The notes beneath the pieces are model-generated. The model saw nothing but the letters and a program-made list of their open reading frames with translations, had not been told where the DNA came from and did no database searches. Position numbers and translations under genes: made by a program. This document shows positions 35,083-45,386 of a stretch of 64,000 nucleotides of DNA, piece after piece. The stretch is from Pictodentalium vernedei (taxonomy: Eukaryota; Mollusca; Scaphopoda; Dentaliida; Dentaliidae). Position 1 is the first letter of the stretch. Each line of letters starts with the position of its first letter. The stretch is from contig CM062294.1 in NCBI GenBank assembly GCA_031216915.1, positions 163,263,455 through 163,327,454 on the forward strand. The letters are read 5' to 3'.

Positions 35083-35450
35083 TTACTTTTGCGAGTTTTT
35101 TACATCGGTGAATGCGCTCTCACCACCCGATTTGTTCATGAGTTCGAGAGAGATTTTTTGATATATGTAACTTCCGTAGGGCAACGATAAATCGTCCTTG
35201 TCATATTCTCTGTCTTCGGCGACGACGATGTTCTGTAGATCGCTTTGGTACTCATAAAACAAATCGAGCGTGGCTTCGTCCAGTTTCAAAGGCATGCTAC
35301 ATCTGGCGTATTTGTGCTCTAAGCGCTTCATCTCGACCTCGTTCAATTCGATGGCGTCGTGTTGTTGTAATCTATAGATTTTACAACGAATTTCTTACAC
35401 GTTTTGACTCGTTTCAATTTTAATTCGCATCTTTTAGGTGTTGTTGTCAT
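35083..35450 (-). pseudogene. Unidentified Polinton protein with frameshift
   Basis: The ATG at 35450 opens a basic N-terminus (TPKRCELKLKRVKTCKKFVV). A frameshift near 35385 is needed to join the longer open part, which contains LNEVEMKRLEHKYARCSMPL and DDLSLPYGSYIYQKISLEL and stops at 35083. About 120 aa in all. No family was recognised. It is the only minus-strand gene in the left half and is divergent from PolB. Confidence 0.55.
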
Positions 35451-35855
35451 GATCAATTATTTGTTTTTTTTTTGTTATATGAATTATTGCAAATAATACA
35501 TATTTTTGAATTTGGTGTTTAAATAATAATTTGTTAAAAAAGATTGTGTTTTTTTTACTCTCTATATATATATAAAAAAAAGTTTCTAATTTTTAATTTT
35601 CTTTAATGTGAAATTTTTTTTTTCGTAAAAGTGTTTTTTTTTTCTCTTTATATAAATAAAAAGTTTAACCTCCTTTTTTCTCGTATTAATTCAATTTTTA
35701 TCATGTTAGGGAACTTGAAAAAAAATTGATTAATTTCATCCCAAAAAATTTTTTTGAGGGAATTAAAACATATATATAAAGACTATATTAAAACTTTTTA
35801 ACAAATTATTATTTAAATACAAAATGCAAAAAAATGAAAAAATATATTCTTACAA
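35451..35855. promoter_or_regulatory. Divergent promoter region of PolB and the minus gene
   Basis: About 400 bp of AT-rich sequence with TATATATATAAAAAAAAG near 35565, TTTATATAAATAAAAAG near 35645 and ACATATATATAAAGAC at 35769, about 85 bp before the PolB ATG. These resemble TATA boxes seen upstream of other genes in the element. Confidence 0.45.
35770..35784 (+). promoter_or_regulatory. TATA-like box upstream of PolB
   Basis: CATATATATAAAGAC, about 75-85 bp before the ATG at 35856. Confidence 0.4.
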
Positions 35856-38800
35856 ATGAAGCAAACAAATAAAAAAATGGAAAATTTATATGAGAAAACC
35901 GTACCTCAGTTAAACGTGATTTGTAAAGAATTAAACATTCCAAATTTCAGAAATCATAGAACCAAATCAAAAAAAATTGAAGTCATACAGGAGTATCATT
36001 TGCGAGACGACGGAAAGAAAAAAAAATTGAAAGATCGAAAGTGAACAAACTTAAACAGACTTGAATTGCAAAAAAATTAAGCCGATGACAGTAATGCCTG
36101 ACGATAGAAAACGAAACTTGGAGCATGATGAAATTAGAAAGATCATGTGCAAGGAGTTCCATAGTTGAAAAGGCAAATGAAATGTCGATAGCAACGATGT
36201 CAAAAAACGCTTTGGATGAAAAGTGAGAAGAAAAAGGTAGTAAAAGGAATCGAAATGCCGATGTCGAAAAAAAAAAATGTTTTGGTTGTGAAAAATAAGA
36301 AGATGACTAAACGAAAAGCCGTCGAAGAACTTCAAGTTTCAAAAGAAGAAAAAAACTAAAACGAAAACGAGTGATGCAGTTCAGAATCTAGACAAGCAAG
36401 ATATATCGAACGAAATTCGATGAGCAATCAACAAAGGGAAAGGAGAAGAATATGTAGCACGAGTCATCATTCCAATCGAATCCCGTTGAACGGGAGAGTG
36501 CAATCAAAGGCGTTTTTAAAACTTTCGACATGGTTCCCTCATTCAAGAAAGTCAATCCAAAATTGTTCATAGAACAGGTGAAGAAAAAAGTATTGGATTT
36601 GTTTCATGAACACATGAATGTGGGACTAAAAATTAAGATGATACTCCATCGCGTGATGAATAAAATCGAGCTGAATTCTGGCGAGAGCATCGTGAAAAAT
36701 GCATATTTCAGATGTAATGTCGAACCCGTATTTCGAGGTTCAAATTTATCAGACGTTTTTGAAATGATGAAAGACAAGATGTTGACGTCTCTCACGATTT
36801 ATCAACATGAAGGTAGTAATTGGACATTCGATGAGGTGTTGAAACTCGAAATTCATATAACTAAAAACGATTCATTGAAAGTGTCTTCCTACGTGAAATT
36901 ACCGTATTTTTTAGCTAAAAAAAAGCTGTGATCAACGTGAGAAATAAAGACGATCAGTGTTTTAAATGGGCAGTCACCTCCACTTTATACCCCGTCAAAA
37001 TGCACTCTGATAGAGTTTCTCGTTACGAGGAGACTTCTAAAAAAATCTCGATTGGGCTGGAGTGACTTTTCCAACACAGTTAAAACACATCAAACTTTTC
37101 GAGGTTCAAAATCCCACCTAGCGGTGAACGTCTTGGGATACAACGATGAAAAACGAATGATCTATCCTCTCATACAGACTTCATATCTCGAAAGAGAAAA
37201 GACAATTATTTTATTATTGATTTCAAATGGTGACAATCGTCATTATTGTTGGGTTAACGATTCGAGCCGATTACTGTCGAGACAAAATAATAAACATGAA
37301 CATAAGACATGTTTATGTTGCAACTGCATGGACGCGTTTCGCAGCAAAAACTCGTTAGCAAAACATCAGGAATATTGGATTGAAAATCAAGGTGTCACTG
37401 TTGAAATGCCTAAACCTAAAACCATCGTGAACTTTCAAAATCACAATAGAAGGTTAAAAGTACCATTTGTTGTTTGCGCCGATTTCGAATGCTTCACCGT
37501 GAAAATGAGTTCCTGCCAACCCGATGCTCTTCGAAGTTATGTCGAAAGAAATCAAAAACACATGCCTTCAGGTTATTGCATTTACGTGAAATGTGCTTTC
37601 GACTCCAACACGACATGGGTCCCTTCACCTACACGAAACGGTGCAAAGACGGCGACGTGGTTCAAATGTTCATGGAAGAGTTAGAATCGAAAATTCAAAT
37701 TTTATACGACAAATTCAAAACTCCGGTGAAAATGATCATCACTCGAGAGTAGCAGGACGAAAATAACAGAGCCACCAAATGTCACATATGCAAACAATCG
37801 TTTAACGAGAATTTGGAGGAAAATAAGAAGGCCAGAGACCACGATCATTATACAGGTCTGTATCGCAGTCCAGCTCACAGCAAGTGTAATTTAAAATATC
37901 GAGACGCCGTTTTTTTATCCGGTGATATTTCACAATCTCTCGGGTTATGACAGTCATCTGTTGGTGAAAAATCTCGGCACCTCCCATGAAGAATTAAACT
38001 GCATCGCAAACAGCGAAGAAATCTATACATTTCCTTCACGAAGTGGAAGGTCGTGGAGAAGAAAAGAGTAATTGACAGAGAGATGTTGAAAGAAAAAAGT
38101 AAATCCATTCATACAGCCATACGTTTCATCGACAGTTTTAAATTCATGTCAACCGCTCTGGAAAAATTAGTCGATAACGTGAGCAAGGATAAATTTAAAA
38201 TCACGAGTGAACACTTCGGAGAATGAGTAGACGTCATGTTGAGGAAAGGAGTATATCCTTATGATTACATGAACGATGTAAAGAGATTCGACGACAGTGC
38301 ACTACCTTCGAAAAAAGATTTTTATTCAAAATTATATGAATCTGACATTTCCGACGAGAATTACGAACACGCCAAAAACGTGTGGAAATCATTTGATATG
38401 AAAACCATGAGAGATTATCTCGATCTCTATCTAAAGACCGACGTTCTGCTCCTGGCAGACATGTTCGAAAATTGTCGAGACGTCTGTCATCGAAATTACG
38501 ATCTGGATCCAGCTTGGTATTTCACTGCACCCAGTCTGGCGTGGGACACTCTGTTGAAGACCACCAAAGTCCAATTGAAATTATTATCCAATGTGGACAT
38601 GTTGCTCATGTTTGAAAAGGCTGCGAGAGGTGGTGTCTCGATGATCTCCCACAGATATTCTGAAGCCAACAATCCCTACATGAATGAAGGTTCTGATTCG
38701 AAATGATCGAATAAATACATATGGTATTGAGATGCTAATAATCAGGATGGTTGGGCCATGAGTCGTCCTTTACTGATTGGAAATTTCAAATGGGTGACGG

Positions 38801-40047
38801 AACCAGAAGAGATGCAAAAATGGAGAGACTATCCTTGCATTTTAGAAGTCAATTTGAACTATCCAGAAGAGTTACACGATCTACACAATGATTATCCACT
38901 GGCTCCCGAATGAATGGAACCGATCGAAGGAGACAACGAAAAACTCATTTCCAATTTATTTAACAAACATAAGTATGTCATCTACAGTGAGAATTTGAAA
39001 CAATATGTCGATTACGGGATTAAATTAGTCGACATACATCATGTCATTTGATTCGACAAAGAGCCTTGGATGAAAAAATACATCGATCTCAACACGAATC
39101 TCAGAATTCGAGCTGAGAACGATTTCGAAAAAGATTTCTTCAAATTCATGAATTCATGCATGTACGGTAAATTGATGGAAAACATCAGGAAGAGAACCGA
39201 CATTCGACTCGTCATGTCTGAGAAAGGAGCTAAAAAATTAGTGGCGAAACCCAATTACAGACACCGAACCATATTTGACGAAAATCTAGTGGCCCTTCAC
39301 ATGCAGAAGACGCACCTGAAGTTCGACAAACCCTATTATCTCGGACCGATCATCTTAGATATCTGCAAGCGAGAGTTTCACTATGATTATGTCAAAGGGA
39401 AATTTCGTGAGAAAGCCAAACTACTGTTCACCGACATGGGCAGTTTAGTTTATGAGATAGAGACGAAAGACATCTACCGAGATATATCTCCGGACGTGAG
39501 CAATTATCCCGTCAATCACCAGTCCAACATTCAATTGAACGACAACAAGAAGGTGCTGGGTAAATTTAAGGACGAGAGCGGCGGTAAACAAATCATTGAA
39601 TTCTTGGGTTTGAGACCCAAACTGTATGTTTTTCGTCTAGAAGGTGAAGAGATCAAAAAGTGCAAAGGGGTTAAAACGTGCGTTGTGAAGAAAAACATCT
39701 CTTTTCGAGAGTATAAAGATTGTCTGTTCGGAAGTGGTCCAGTGTATAAGACTATGAAATCGATTCGAAGTGACAATCACGACTTGTATACCAAAATAGT
39801 CAACAAGATTTCGCTGACAGCCGACGACGATAAGAGATTCGTGTTAGACAATAAAATAAGCACTTTAGCACTCGGACATTGGACTTTGGATATGATTATG
39901 AATGACAGGATTCCAGATAGGATTCCAGATATGATTAAAGATGATAGGATTCCAGAAGATCAAGAGGAATTAGATGGATTCAAGATTATGGAAGTCGATA
40001 GAGACATCGAGAGAGTTAGTTTAAAAAAGAAAAAGAAAAAAATATAA
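35856..40047 (+). pseudogene. Protein-primed DNA polymerase B, heavily disrupted
   Basis: Starts at ATG 35856 with a SAP-like helix pair (PQLNVICKELNIPN). 36045-36480 is scrambled by shifts. A conserved N-terminal segment follows (36490-36930), then QCFKWAV (about 36955), a zinc-finger-like CLCCNCMDAF, and Exo I ADFE (37478-37489). After that come a C..C/H zinc segment, Exo II FHNLSGYDSH (about 37927), YLKTDVLLLADMF (38434), motif A region DANNQDGW (38731), motif B KFMNSCMYGK (about 39145) and motif C TDMGS (39430-39444). In-frame stops: TAG 37750; TGA 38224, 38704, 38728, 38911, 39049. At least five frameshifts. Motifs A and C carry substitutions at key positions. PolB replicates the element from its ends; this copy is inactive. 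Confidence 0.93.
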
Positions 40048-40110
40048 AAAATAACGTCATTTTAGTGAATTATAATAAAATAAATAAATAAAAAAAAAAT
40101 ATACACATTT
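40048..40110. other. PolB-protease spacer
   Basis: A 63-bp AT-rich gap (ATAAATAAATAAAAAAAAAATA). The short spacing suggests the two genes are expressed close together. Confidence 0.4.
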
Positions 40111-40518
40111 ATGAATAAGAAAATAGAGATATCCGTAGAAGGTGTCGTCTTACCTACCGGACCCCTATCCAACATCGATCTGTTGAATGTGGCGAAGGAT
40201 TTGAAAATCAAAGATTTTCTAGGCGTGTTTTCCAGAGATGCCTTGCCGAAGGGAAGACCTCGACAATCGGAATGCGGAAGTTTAAATCTGGATGACTTAT
40301 CGGGTGAAGGCACTCACTGGGTGGAGTGGTTCAAGAACGGGAAGAAGAAGAATTATTATTTCGACAGCTACGGAATCTCGCCACCAAAAGAAATAAAGAA
40401 TTATTTCGACGAATCAATGGTTCGGAACCAGTGCAATCGCCTGGCGGGGTGTTTCTACATTCTCAAGAGATGGTTGGAAGGAAATTGGTTTCAAGACATT
40501 CTCAATGATATACATTAG
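40111..40518 (+). CDS. Adenain-like cysteine protease, active-site Cys doubtful
   Basis: 135 aa, uninterrupted. Family features: GVVLPTGPLSNIDL at the N-terminus, ECGSLNLDD, catalytic-type His69 in GTHWVEW, Asp85 in YYFDSYG, and a C-terminal LKRWLEGNWFQDIL helix. Adenain-type proteases mature capsid proteins. The segment that should carry the nucleophilic Cys reads QCNRLAGCFYILK. The residue expected from spacing is Arg110, with Cys108 and Cys114 nearby, and the loop before it looks short, so the enzyme may be dead or locally frameshifted. It lies right after PolB, as in the relic at 21.7 kb. Confidence 0.85.
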   Translation: MNKKIEISVEGVVLPTGPLSNIDLLNVAKDLKIKDFLGVFSRDALPKGRPRQSECGSLNLDDLSGEGTHWVEWFKNGKKKNYYFDSYGISPPKEIKNYFDESMVRNQCNRLAGCFYILKRWLEGNWFQDILNDIH

Positions 40519-40673
40519 AGAGAGATTTTTTTATAGTATATATAAAGGTAAAAAAAATATTTTAAAAAATTTAATCGAATAAAAACAAAAAATAAAAAAT
40601 AAGTGAAATAATTCATTTTTAATAAACTGCATTTGAAATATATTTTTTAAAACAAAAAAAACCTCAAAACAGC
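40519..40673 (+). promoter_or_regulatory. Fibre-gene promoter region
   Basis: AGTATATATAAAGGTAAAAA at about 40535-40554 is a good TATA-like match, about 130 bp before the ATG at 40674. The rest is A-rich leader. Confidence 0.45.
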
Positions 40674-42026
40674 ATGCCAGTCGATACATTTGGTAGAAAT
40701 GACGATGAAAATTGACCCAAAAAGAAGAGGAAGACGCTCGAATTTGGCGATGGTTACGATGTTGCCAACTTGGACGAATTTTTACCCTCGGAGATATGAA
40801 CCTCGAGAGGAACCTTTGAACATAAACGATAAGAAGCTCTACAATTTCCCCGATCTGATAGATTTTGCAGATGCGGCAACTAAAAAATACGACGACAGGG
40901 GAGCCACGGATTTCAAACGAATCATGCTAGATAATTACAAGGATAAAGCCATGACCGACGATGTCGACCTGAAATTCAAACGTTTGGTGAACGTCGCGAA
41001 TCCCATAGATTCCACCGATGCCACGACCAAGAAATACATGGATGACTCTCACGTGCGATTCAGTGAACATCTGAGTAATAGATACATTCAGAAAATGATG
41101 CAATCGGAATTGAACGCCAATTCTAACAAGATAACGAACGTGGCCACTCCCACCAATCCCATGGACGTAGTGACCAAACACTACGTAGATCTGGAACAGA
41201 GAAAGTCTGACAGACAAGAAATGAAATCGGATCTGAATGCGGGATTCAACAAGATATTGAATCTGTCAAAGGTCGACGACGCAGATGCGGCCTCCACTGT
41301 GGTCAACAAGGGCTATGTGGATTCCACCGTGAAACAATCTCAAGAATATGTAGAATCGCAAGTGGATGATCTCTACCTGAACAAACAATCTGGCGGAACC
41401 ATGGAGGGTGGCATCAACATGAACGGTCAGAATTTATTCGGTCTTGATCATGATCCTGAATTCGATTCCAGAGCGGTCAGCAGGAAGTACGTGGACGACA
41501 ACTCAGTCTGGAGAAAGGGCGACATCATGGAAGGTAAACTAGACATGGGCGGAAACGTGCTCACGAATCTACCGGATCCCATGAACATGACAGATGCCTG
41601 CATCCTGATTTCGGTGGTGGAGAAAATCAAATACACCAGCAATTGATCACCGTGTGGGCCGAGGAGTCCAGCATGTTAGAGGAGGGAAAAGCTGAGTGGT
41701 CTTTTGGAAACGGAGGTAGCGGATTGCAACATGGTCAGATGGGATATCCCATGCCGTTGGGAGGTGAAATTATTCGAATGAGTCTGGCTTCCACGGATTT
41801 GAATAACAGAGCGATCGTCAATCTCACGGTGAATGTCACAGAGAGCGATAAGAGATACAGCGTCGAAAAGACCGAGAATCAACACTCGAATGTTAGCACA
41901 TTTGGCACGCCTCTCAAAGTGAACGCTGGAGACATGATTAATTTCGTTATGAAAACCAATAATCCCGAAGCCATCACTTCCGTGGTGAGCATACTGATCG
42001 AACTAGATCCTCTGAACAAACAGTGA
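40674..42026 (+). pseudogene. Fibre-like repeat protein, broken
   Basis: The start is the ATG at 40674 (MPVDTFGRNDDEN), then an in-frame TGA at 40713. A frameshift near 40790 leads into the long frame ending at 41646, and a second near 41640 into the last frame (to 42026). The shaft has repeats of the type ADAATKKYDD, STDATTKKYMD, PMDVVTKHYVD, VVNKGYVD, AVSRKYVD, each followed by about 25-40 residues, as in trimeric phage-tail and fibre shafts. The C-terminal ~125 residues (ITVWAEESS, WSFGNGGSG, GGEIIRMSL) look like a beta-rich head. Probable host-binding fibre. The repeat pattern is seen; the role is inferred. Confidence 0.75.
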
Positions 42027-42090
42027 ACACGTGGAAATAATTAATTAAAAATAATGAGTAATTAATAAAAACAAAAAAACAAAAAAAAAT

Positions 42091-42157
42091 AAAAAGTAAT
42101 GAGATTTAGAAAGATGCTCAATCTCTCTAGATCTCATTACTTTTTTTTTTTTTTTTG
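42091..42157. terminator. Hairpin at convergent gene ends, T2
   Basis: Right arm TCTCTAGATCTCATTAC (42124-42140) is identical to that of T1. The left arm GTAATGAGATTTAGAAAGA has a G-U-type and one other mismatch. A-run before, T-run after. It sits between the fibre gene (+, ends 42026) and the CARD gene (-, ends 42180). Confidence 0.7.
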
Positions 42158-42179
42158 TTTTGTTTTAATACGTTATTTC

Positions 42180-42491
42180 TCATAATGTTTCATCTCGTGA
42201 AATTGAATCACCTATCTCAAAACACCTGTCGACATCTATTTTAGCATTTCAAAGAGCTTTTATAAATTCTCAAAAAGCAGTCGGTCCTCTATAAGTCAAT
42301 GTGTCTAAAAGTTTTCTAGTCTTATCTTCTATCAAGATTTTACTTTCGATTTCACGTCTCATATAATCGGTCAATATCAAAGGTTCTGTTTCGACTAAAG
42401 TGTCTAGAATTATTGCTAGCGAATCTTGTGATATATTTTTAATCAAAACACGTCTGTTTCTTCTCAGGTATTCTCTTTCTTTATCATTCAT
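42180..42491 (-). pseudogene. CARD (death-fold) protein with two in-frame TGA
   Basis: The ATG at 42491 opens 73 residues matching the CARD pattern: EYLRRNRRVLIKNI (helix 1), LAIILDTLVE, ILTDYMRREIES, TRKLLDTLTYRGPTAF (the RG-P-AF signature before the last helix). The frame then meets TGA at 42270 and another eight codons later. The final helix (EFIKAL) and a short tail remain readable to 42180. CARDs mediate homotypic interactions in apoptosis and innate immune signalling. Expression start is supported by TATATAAATAAA just upstream. Probably a host-interaction gene captured by the element; function inferred. Confidence 0.72.
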
Positions 42492-42550
42492 TTTCGTAAT
42501 TATTTTTTTAATTTTTATTTATATATTTTTTTCTTCATGCCCGTCTCTCA

Positions 42551-43793
42551 TCAAATGATTGACATCTTATTCCCATCCGATTCGAATTGTAATTCTCTAT
42601 CCAACAGGACCAGGACGGAGGCTTCGGTTTTTCTCTGCACGTTCCTATCGAATTGCATCTTGATCTGAATGTCTAAGACGCTTCTCTTAAGTCGTTCGCT
42701 CTGTTTACTGACATCGAATACGAACATGGGATACATCAACTTGTATTCGCCGGGAGATATATTAGGGTTGCTCATCAATTCGTCCAAACCGTGATACTTC
42801 TTTCTAAAATCTGTGGCGTCACCATACAGTCTGCAGAAATCGTCGAACGACGCATTGTAATCGATTGCTGGATATCTCGTGGCGTTCAAAAACACTTTCT
42901 CAAATTGCAATGATTGAACAGTGACGCATTCTTTTCTTGAGACCCATCCCTATCGGACTGAAACGCGGTCTCTCGGGAGCAGATTTCACGGTCAATCTCC
43001 AATCGAAGTGATTCGTGGAGAGTTGAATACTAGCCGTGTCGCACTGTCTCATTATAAATCCCATGGGTAATTTACTCTTGGATTCTATGATCTTGTAGAG
43101 ACGCGTTTTTTCCTCGATCGAAGGCTGCATGTGTGGAACGAACCACGATATCTTGTGTAGAGTTAACTTACCCGCATCGGTCATGGAGAGTCTCACTATC
43201 GCGTCGTCATTTCCCTTTCGAATCAACATCAGATTGTGTTTGAATCCGTACATGATCTTGTTGTAATCATCCACGAATCCGAAGATGGGTTTCAAAGGTA
43301 TCCTGAACGAAAACGTTCCTTTGGGTCTGGACGTCTTGACGACGTATTTGAATATCACGGCAGCACAAGCGCTAGCAGGCCCGACGGTGTCTTTCACCCA
43401 CAACTGATTAAGTCCTCTGGATTTCAAAAAATCATCCAGATACGTCAAGAGTCCGAACATCATGGTGGCCTGACTGGGATGAAACACAGATTCTATCTCT
43501 TGTCCAGATAGCAAGTATTTTATATTACTGAATAGATGCATGATGCCATTATTGGCTAAAGTAATTGTCTCGTCGTCGGCGTATTCGGTCCCATCTTCCT
43601 TGGTGAGACGTCCCTGCACCACTATGTAACTCTCGCTAAGATGAACGAATAGATCTTGGGTTTCGACATTGATTCTTATCTCTCCCGCATTGTTCAAACT
43701 CGTTCTGGTTATCGGTTCGTATTCGTGAACCTCGTATTCTTGAATACTTTCATCTTTCACCATGCTTTGTGCGATATCTAGTATATTTGCCAT
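42551..43793 (-). pseudogene. Double-jelly-roll major capsid protein, frameshifted
   Basis: The ATG at 43793 (MANILDIAQSMVKDE) starts a 297-codon open frame with PITRTSLNNAGEIRINVETQ, ANNGIMHLFSNIKYLLSGQE and GLNQLWVKD, the signature of Polinton MCPs. Near 42905-42950 two close frameshifts occur. The C-terminal jelly-roll continues to 42551 with GLDELMSNPNISPGEYKLMY. Total about 415 aa, as expected. MCP trimers form the hexons of the predicted icosahedral capsid. A TATATATATAAAGGA box lies about 100 bp upstream on the minus strand. Apart from the frameshifts, the gene is well preserved. Confidence 0.9.
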
Positions 43794-43957
43794 TTTTGAA
43801 GGTTTTTTTTTTGTTTTCTGTTTATTAATTAGCTTCCTTTTTTTTATCTAAGAATTAGTTTTAACTATTTTTTATTATTATTATTTTTTCTCTCCTTTAT
43901 ATATATATGTGTAAACAAGAAAATGTTAAAGAGAGTAAATAATTTTTTTTTTCTTTA
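43794..43957 (-). promoter_or_regulatory. MCP promoter region
   Basis: On the minus strand ACACATATATATATAAAGGA (about 43891-43912) precedes the MCP ATG by about 100 bp. Confidence 0.45.
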
Positions 43958-45279
43958 TTAAAACTTCGTCTTCAGCAATTGTTGTTCGTAAAACTTTCCG
44001 ATGATCTCTTTGCCAACCAAAGCTTTGATTTCATTAGTCACCGGATCAGTGTGAAATATTCTGATTATCACAAAGATTTCTGAGGTCCATCGAGGAGTGT
44101 AACCCTTTTCGAAGTGCTTCTTATAAGCGTAGATTCTCACTCGATCGCCGACCGCAAATTTCGGCGGTCTAGACTTCTTCCTGATCTTAGATCTCTCGGG
44201 ATATAGATTCTCGTAGACCGTTTTTCGTTTCGAGGATCGCTAGCTTCCGTGGGAGTCATCTTTGTTGATCCGTGTCGCGTGTTGTTGTAATCTTCAACCA
44301 GACCATTCAGAGGGTATATGTATTTCTTGGTCGAATTCGCCGTGAAGTATCTGTGCATCTTTTCCTTCATCGTTCGAGTCCAACGTTCCACGATGCTGGC
44401 TTTCTCTTCATTTTCGATCGAGTAGAGGTCGACTAATTGATGAACATCCTTGTTGAAGAATTCCTTCCCCTTATCCACCCACAATTTATTCGGTTTTTGA
44501 GAAAACGAGTCGAACACGCTCTTCACAGCCTCGGTGATGCAAGGTCTCGATTTATTCTTCAAAGCTCTGATCCAACCGTATGTCGAAAACACGTCAATGA
44601 CCGTCATTAGATATTTAACACCCTCGTTCCACCTCGAAAACGATCTCTTATCGACCAAGTCAGCAGACCAAATGTCATCCAAAGCCTTCACGATCACCCT
44701 TCTCTTTCAAATTTATGCACGATGGGTTTGTGTAACTCCTTGGCCAATTCGCTTGTCAATAATCATTTCTTCTTCTTTTCCGAAGCGCTTTTTTTTTTGA
44801 ACGCCCCATCCGAATCGATGTTTTGCACCAATCAGATTGCAGGCCAGCAAACGTTCTGTCTCCTCTCTCCTGGTCGGATTCGATATACCTCTCAATTTCA
44901 CCAACATGTTTTTATTGCAGACGTCATTGCGAGACTTAGTGTCAGGATGTTCGGGGTAGCACAGATCGTGATCATATGCGGTCGCATCCACCCTATTCAC
45001 GGATTTGCTCCAAGATTAAAGAGTCAGATCGGCGTTGAGTCTCTTGTTTAATTTCGTTCCGGGTCACGTGAAACTGTGACCCAGCAGATGAATTTCGAAA
45101 GGTAGATTATTGATCATTTTATTCACGATGCCTTTGCCTCTGCTCTTTTTTTTGACGAGTCGAGTCTTGATCGAACCATACACATTGCAAATTCCGCGAA
45201 GCATCTGTCTGTCGTTTTTAGTTCGTACTTCTCGCGAATTACCCATCTCGGTAACACTCTTACACTTTACACAATACAT
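43958..45279 (-). pseudogene. PLA2-like domain joined in frame to retroviral-type integrase, broken
   Basis: A single frame runs from 45279 to 44137. The N-terminal part has a Cys-pair start (MYCVKC), a PLA2-like calcium/active-site region ending AYDHDLCYPEHPDTKSRNDV (His-Asp pair as in parvovirus VP1 phospholipase) and a GWGVQKKK tail. Stops: TGA 45064, TAA 45016, TAA 44713, TGA 44707. The integrase core follows, with Asp13 (WSADLVD), Asp75 (LWVDKGKEF) and Glu104 (SIVERWTRTMK) counted from 44697. It shifts frame near 44145 to a chromodomain-like end (HFEKGYTPRWTSEIF, FYEQQL). The integrase inserts the element, producing the 6-bp duplication. Whether PLA2 and integrase are one protein or two is unclear. 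Confidence 0.88.
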
Positions 45280-45386
45280 TTTTTTGAAGGTTATTTAAGT
45301 TAATTTCGTATTTATTTTTTTATTTTATATATAAATTTCATATTTTTTTTTTTTTAAATTCTGGTCTTATTATATATATTTTTTTT
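45280..45386 (-). promoter_or_regulatory. PLA2/integrase promoter region
   Basis: The minus strand has AATTTATATATAAAATAAAA near 45319-45340, about 50 bp before the ATG at 45279. Confidence 0.4.

Noticed and set aside
44137-44697. Integrase inactivated by short Asp-Glu spacing (28 residues between)
   Set aside because: I believe related Polinton integrases can have the same spacing, so it is not evidence of a deletion.
30383-45279. Alternative genetic code (TGA read as an amino acid) in the Polinton
   Set aside because: TAA and TAG stops and many frameshifts also interrupt the genes, and intact genes end normally; decay explains the pattern better.
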